Positions 60,800-64,000 of a stretch of DNA of 64,000 bases are shown piece after piece (the stretch's first letter is position 1; each line of letters begins with the position of its first letter). Under the pieces are notes generated by a model that was not told the origin of the DNA, searched no databases, and saw only the letters and a list, made by a program, of their open reading frames with translations. Where the stretch lies: contig JAJDUL010000018.1 of the NCBI GenBank assembly GCA_022826685.1, forward strand, positions 39,752 through 103,751, in the 5' to 3' direction. The DNA comes from Gemmatimonadota bacterium (GTDB lineage Bacteria; Gemmatimonadota; Gemmatimonadetes; Palauibacterales; Palauibacteraceae). A program made the translations under genes and the position numbers.

Positions 60800-60818
60800 G
60801 TCCGGCAAACTATGGTAT

Positions 60819-60858
60819 GGGCCGGATGGCGCTCAAATGGGCCGCATGGCGTTCGAAC
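60819..60858. repeat. Imperfect 20-bp tandem repeat in a divergent spacer
   Basis: GGGCCGGATGGCGCTCAAAT (60819-60838) and GGGCCGCATGGCGTTCGAAC (60839-60858) agree at 16 of 20 positions. They fill most of the spacer between the divergent genes at 59813-60799 and 60883-61659, so they may be a regulator site or a chance duplication. Confidence 0.7.
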
Positions 60859-60882
60859 CCGCGTCCTGAAACCGGAGGAGAG

Positions 60883-61659
60883 GTGGACCCCGATTCGCTG
60901 AGAGAATTCGCGGCGGAACTGGCCGAGGAGTCGGGCCGGGCGATCGCGGGCATGTTCCGCCATCCCGACCTGGCCGTGGAATCCAAGACGGACGAGTCGC
61001 CCGTCACCGTGGCGGACCGCTACGCCGAGACGCTACTCCGCGACCGGATTCTGGAGCGCTTTCCCGACCATGGGATCGTCGGGGAGGAGTTCGGCCGGCA
61101 GAACGACGACGCGGAATACGTGTGGGTGCTGGACCCGATCGACGGAACGATCTCCTTCGTCGCGGGCGTCCCCCTGTTCGGGACGCTCATCGGGCTGCTG
61201 CGCGACGGGGAGCCGATTCTGGGGGTGATCCACCAGCCGATCACGCGCGAACTCGCCATCGGCACCCCGTCGGGGACGATCTTCAACGGGGAGGTGGTAA
61301 GGGTCCGCGAGGACCGCGCGCTGTCGGAGGCGACGCTCCTGACGACGGATCCGGGCGCGGTCGGCCGGCACCGGAACCTCGCCGGGTTCGAGGCGCCGTG
61401 GTCGAGAACGGCGCTGTACCGGGGCTGGGGCGACTGCTACGGATATCTCATGGTCGCGACGGGGCGAGCCGACATCATGCTCGACCCGATCATGCATCCG
61501 TGGGACATTGCGGCGCTGGTCCCGGTGATAAGGGGCGCGGGGGGCGTGATCACGACCTGGGAGGGGGACGATCCCATCGGCGGCGCGTCGACGGTGGCGG
61601 CTGCGCCAGCGCTCCACCGGGAGGTGATGGAAATCCTGAACGGAACTGGAACGCCATGA
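60883..61659 (+). CDS. Inositol monophosphatase-family enzyme (histidinol-phosphatase-like)
   Basis: 258 aa from GTG 60883, placed by GGAGGAG just upstream; a longer frame from 60817 adds repeat-derived residues. Metal sites GEE (67-69), DPIDGT (84-89) and HPWDIAAL near 215. SFVAGVPLFGTLIGL is typical of HisN-type histidinol phosphatases within this family, but inositol or other sugar phosphates are possible. Overlaps the next gene by ATGA. Confidence 0.82.
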   Translation: MDPDSLREFAAELAEESGRAIAGMFRHPDLAVESKTDESPVTVADRYAETLLRDRILERFPDHGIVGEEFGRQNDDAEYVWVLDPIDGTISFVAGVPLFGTLIGLLRDGEPILGVIHQPITRELAIGTPSGTIFNGEVVRVREDRALSEATLLTTDPGAVGRHRNLAGFEAPWSRTALYRGWGDCYGYLMVATGRADIMLDPIMHPWDIAALVPVIRGAGGVITTWEGDDPIGGASTVAAAPALHREVMEILNGTGTP

Positions 61660-62912
61660 CGGGAACGAAACGCTACGCGGGAGCGTTGGCCGCTCTTGTC
61701 GCCGGGCTCGCGGCGTGCAGCGGGCCGGCGTCGATCGTGGTCGACAACGCGAACATCATCGACGGCACGGGGGCCGTGTGGCCCACCGGGCGGCTCGTCG
61801 TGGTCGACGGCCTGCTGACGTGCGTGGGCGCGCAGGCCGACTGCGCCGAGCCGGCGGGCGTGGAAGTGCTCGACGCCGATGGCTTCTGGGTGGTGCCGGG
61901 GCTGATCGATGTGAAGGAGGCCTCGGAGGTGCCGAGCAACGAGCAGACCGCCTACCTGGCCTTTCTGCTCGGCGTCACGACGGCGGCCATCCCGGAGATC
62001 GCGGAGGGGCCCGAGGGGGAGCCGCTGCCGCCGACGGGCAGCGACGACGCGCGTATTCCCGTGCCGCGGCCGGCGACTCCCGTCGACGAGCCGTCCTACC
62101 CGCTCGGTCTCTTCGGCCAGGCGCTCGCCGCCACGATCCCGCCCGACGTGGGCGGGCCGCCCGGCCGCGAGCAGCGAGACCTCCAACTCTACGTGCGATC
62201 CCGGTCGACGCTGGCGGATCGCGAGGCGCTGCTGGACTCCGCCCGCGCGATGGGGGCCCGGGGCGCCGCCTTCGCGCCGCGCCTTCTGGAGCAGGAGCGC
62301 TGGGCGGCGCCCTACCGGCTTCCGCACGGGATGAACCGCCTCGTCGGATTCGCGATGGTCGCGGAGCGGATTCAGGACCGGCTCCTTCCCGACCGAACGC
62401 CGGCCGAGGCCGAGCAGTTGAGTGCGGCGCTGGAGGTGCTCCGCGAGTTCGTGAGGGAGTTCCACGCCGCCGGAGGGTCCGTCGCCACGGCCACGAACGG
62501 CGCGCTCGCACCGGGGCTGGCGCTGCACGAGGAGATGGACGCGCTCGTCGCGGCCGGACTGACGGCGGAGGACGCCCTCTACGCCGCCACGCGCGAGGCG
62601 GCCCGCCACCTGGGACTCGAAGACTCGCGGGGTACGCTGGAGCCGGGCAAGCTGGGCGACTTTCTCATTCTGGAGAGCGATCCGCGCCTGGACATATCGC
62701 TCACGCAGACGGTGTCCCGCGTGGGCAAGGGCGGAGTCCTGTACGATCCGCCCACCCTCTTCGACGCCCTGCTCGACACCCCCGGAAACCGGGTTTCCGA
62801 CAATCCGGTGCGGCTCGTGATCGGCGGGGCCGCACTCCTGCTCACGCTGCTCCTCTTCGCGCGCGGCGTCCGGAGCCATCGCCGTTCGCTGGGGCCGCGC
62901 ATCGTGTCCTGA
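61656..62912 (+). CDS. Degenerate amidohydrolase-like lipoprotein with C-terminal membrane anchor
   Basis: 418 aa from ATG 61656. Lipobox GLAAC (Cys21). N- and C-terminal blocks match imidazolonepropionase-like amidohydrolases (VVDNANIIDGTGAVWPTGRL, GFWVVPGLID, GLTAEDALYAATREAARHLGLED and GTLEPGKLGDFLILESDP), but the metal motif that should follow GLID (HxH) reads VKEASE, so hydrolysis is unlikely. A membrane helix (LVIGGAALLLTLLLFARG, about 390-407) is at the end. Co-translated with the phosphatase. May be a binding or scaffold protein. Confidence 0.72.
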   Translation: MTGTKRYAGALAALVAGLAACSGPASIVVDNANIIDGTGAVWPTGRLVVVDGLLTCVGAQADCAEPAGVEVLDADGFWVVPGLIDVKEASEVPSNEQTAYLAFLLGVTTAAIPEIAEGPEGEPLPPTGSDDARIPVPRPATPVDEPSYPLGLFGQALAATIPPDVGGPPGREQRDLQLYVRSRSTLADREALLDSARAMGARGAAFAPRLLEQERWAAPYRLPHGMNRLVGFAMVAERIQDRLLPDRTPAEAEQLSAALEVLREFVREFHAAGGSVATATNGALAPGLALHEEMDALVAAGLTAEDALYAATREAARHLGLEDSRGTLEPGKLGDFLILESDPRLDISLTQTVSRVGKGGVLYDPPTLFDALLDTPGNRVSDNPVRLVIGGAALLLTLLLFARGVRSHRRSLGPRIVS

Positions 62913-63188
62913 CCGATACCGGGACGGCTGCCGGGCCAGCTACCGGAACGGCTAACCCTTGACTCAAAATGACTTGCCGTGCTACCCCTGCAGGAGCGTC
63001 GCAAACTGCGGCTCCGGCGGACTCTCCCTTCGGGTGAACCGCACCGCACACAGCCACCTCTCAAGGTTCCCGATGCGACATCCAAGACGTCACCCGTCTC
63101 GACACCTTCCAGGATCCGGACGCCGCCCCCGATCATTTTGGCGAAGGCCGCACCTTCGCGCCGGCGCCGAACCAGGGCATTTGCCCTC

Positions 63189-64000
63189 ATGACCCGGCAT
63201 CCCTTCGACTACGATTTCAGGGTTACCGCCGAGCAGAAGATCCAGTTCCGGCGCGACGGGTACGTCAAGCTGGACGGATTCCTGAACGAGCAGGTACTCC
63301 GCATGCTGCGTGATCGGGTGGAAGTCGAGATGAATCGGGAGACCGTCAACTCGACGACCCCCGCCCTCTATCGGGTGAAGTATGGCGTGGAAGGCGACAA
63401 GGACAGCGTCTTCGAACTGCTGGCGCGCCGTTACTTCCGGCAGACGCTGACCGATCTGACGGACAACGATCTCTTCTTTACGGGCGAACAGATCTTCGAA
63501 GTGGAACAGAACGCCGACATCGGATCGACTTGGCATGTCGGCGTGGACAGTTTCGGCTATCAGTACGCGGAAGAGTTCGGATGCACACTATGGTCGCCAC
63601 TGCAATCGGTGAATACACGCAGGCAACGGGGAGGAATGGCATACGTTCCTCAACACGTCATTTCGGGAGAATGGGTTTTCGAACAGATCGAGCCGGCCCT
63701 CGTGTCCACACTCAGGGCCAAGGAGAAGGCGGGCATCAGCACGAGCGCAGGCGACTACGTGTCCATGCGGCACGGCGTCCTCAATTCGCCGGCGATGCTT
63801 GAGATACTTGAGAGCCACCGCGTCGAGGACGACTTCGAGCCCGGCGACGCGCTCCTGTTCAACAAGATGGTCGTGCATCGAGGCGTGGCGCTCGAAGAGG
63901 GCCCGCTTGCCAAGCGCGCGGCCTATGTGATGCGTTTCGTCGAGGCGGGATCGCGCTACGATCTACAGCGAGCGCGAAATCTCGACTATCCCACCCAGCG
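63189..64000 (+). CDS. Phytanoyl-CoA dioxygenase (PhyH)-family oxygenase, partial, HxG motif
   Basis: At least 270 aa from ATG 63189, open to the window end. Cupin-fold Fe(II)/2-oxoglutarate enzyme: IQFRRDGYVKLDGFLNEQVLR, W-His116-V-Gly118 in STWHVGVDSFGY, distal His230 (MVVHRG) and Arg243 for 2-oxoglutarate, 13 residues on. The usual HxD metal ligand is missing at residue 118; Asp120 is two residues later. HxG/HxA is the hallmark of 2-oxoglutarate halogenases such as SyrB2, but related proteins without the ligand may also be non-halogenating. The 276 bases before it (62913-63188) show no supported gene. Confidence 0.75.
   Translation, partial: MTRHPFDYDFRVTAEQKIQFRRDGYVKLDGFLNEQVLRMLRDRVEVEMNRETVNSTTPALYRVKYGVEGDKDSVFELLARRYFRQTLTDLTDNDLFFTGEQIFEVEQNADIGSTWHVGVDSFGYQYAEEFGCTLWSPLQSVNTRRQRGGMAYVPQHVISGEWVFEQIEPALVSTLRAKEKAGISTSAGDYVSMRHGVLNSPAMLEILESHRVEDDFEPGDALLFNKMVVHRGVALEEGPLAKRAAYVMRFVEAGSRYDLQRARNLDYPTQ

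Noticed and set aside
60845..60865. GTTCGAACCC, like a tRNA T-arm
   Set aside because: No acceptor, D or anticodon arms fit on either strand; it is part of the 20-bp repeat.
62959..63188. Plus-strand ORF before the PhyH gene
   Set aside because: Arg/His/Pro-rich, no ribosome binding site and no recognisable domain.

Overview
The window is high-GC, gene-dense bacterial chromosome, most consistent with Gemmatimonadota, possibly a marine or host-associated lineage. This is inferred from gene content, not from a marker gene. The hallmarks are many secreted six-bladed beta-propeller lipoproteins, carboxypeptidase-regulatory/TonB-plug proteins with no beta-barrel, M56-TonB sensor proteases, a SARP/BTAD regulator and ECF sigma control. 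No rRNA, tRNA, CRISPR array, phage or insertion sequence was seen.

Layout. 1-5.2 kb: five paralogous propeller lipoproteins on the minus strand, in two stop/start-overlapping pairs plus one gene cut by the window edge. 5.3-9.9 kb: an operon of ECF sigma factor, membrane anti-sigma and two exported helical-repeat proteins. 10-16.6 kb: housekeeping genes (rocD, trpE, ubiE), a DUF433-like regulator, a VWA/YfbK-like exported protein and an AbrB-type regulator. 16.7-21.7 kb: a NatAB-type exporter and a TupABC tungstate importer. 21.7-31 kb: exported plug-only proteins, a serine beta-lactamase-like hydrolase, a MATE exporter and another propeller. 31-34.9 kb: a BlaI-BlaR1 regulatory cassette that was duplicated in tandem and is partly decayed. 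34.9-38 kb: a large SARP regulator.

38.1-46.2 kb: an Nfu-domain protein, then an AT-richer propeller gene lying between two direct repeats of about 205 bp, then an operon of PIG-L deacetylase, sodium:solute symporter and GH4 glycosidase that probably handles amino-sugar-containing glycosides. 46.2-52.9 kb: a class V aminotransferase, an acyl-CoA dehydrogenase/hydratase pair, a split TPP decarboxylase and ispH. 53-58.5 kb: lon with an acidic insertion and tandem repeats upstream, a HAD phosphatase, pfkA and a Mn-type superoxide dismutase. 58.6-64 kb: a lipoprotein, an orphan hydroxybenzoyl-CoA-reductase-like FAD/FeS subunit, an inositol-phosphatase-family enzyme, a degenerate amidohydrolase lipoprotein and the start of a PhyH-family oxygenase with an HxG motif.

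How it fits together. One promoter-like motif (GCRCAACYAW, 13-14 nt, GTKTCMC) lies before the ECF sigma gene and before three propeller genes. This suggests that the sigma/anti-sigma pair autoregulates and controls the surface propeller lipoproteins. Several housekeeping genes (pfkA, ispH, trpE) have a -10 box ending exactly 6 nt before the start codon, which suggests leaderless mRNAs.
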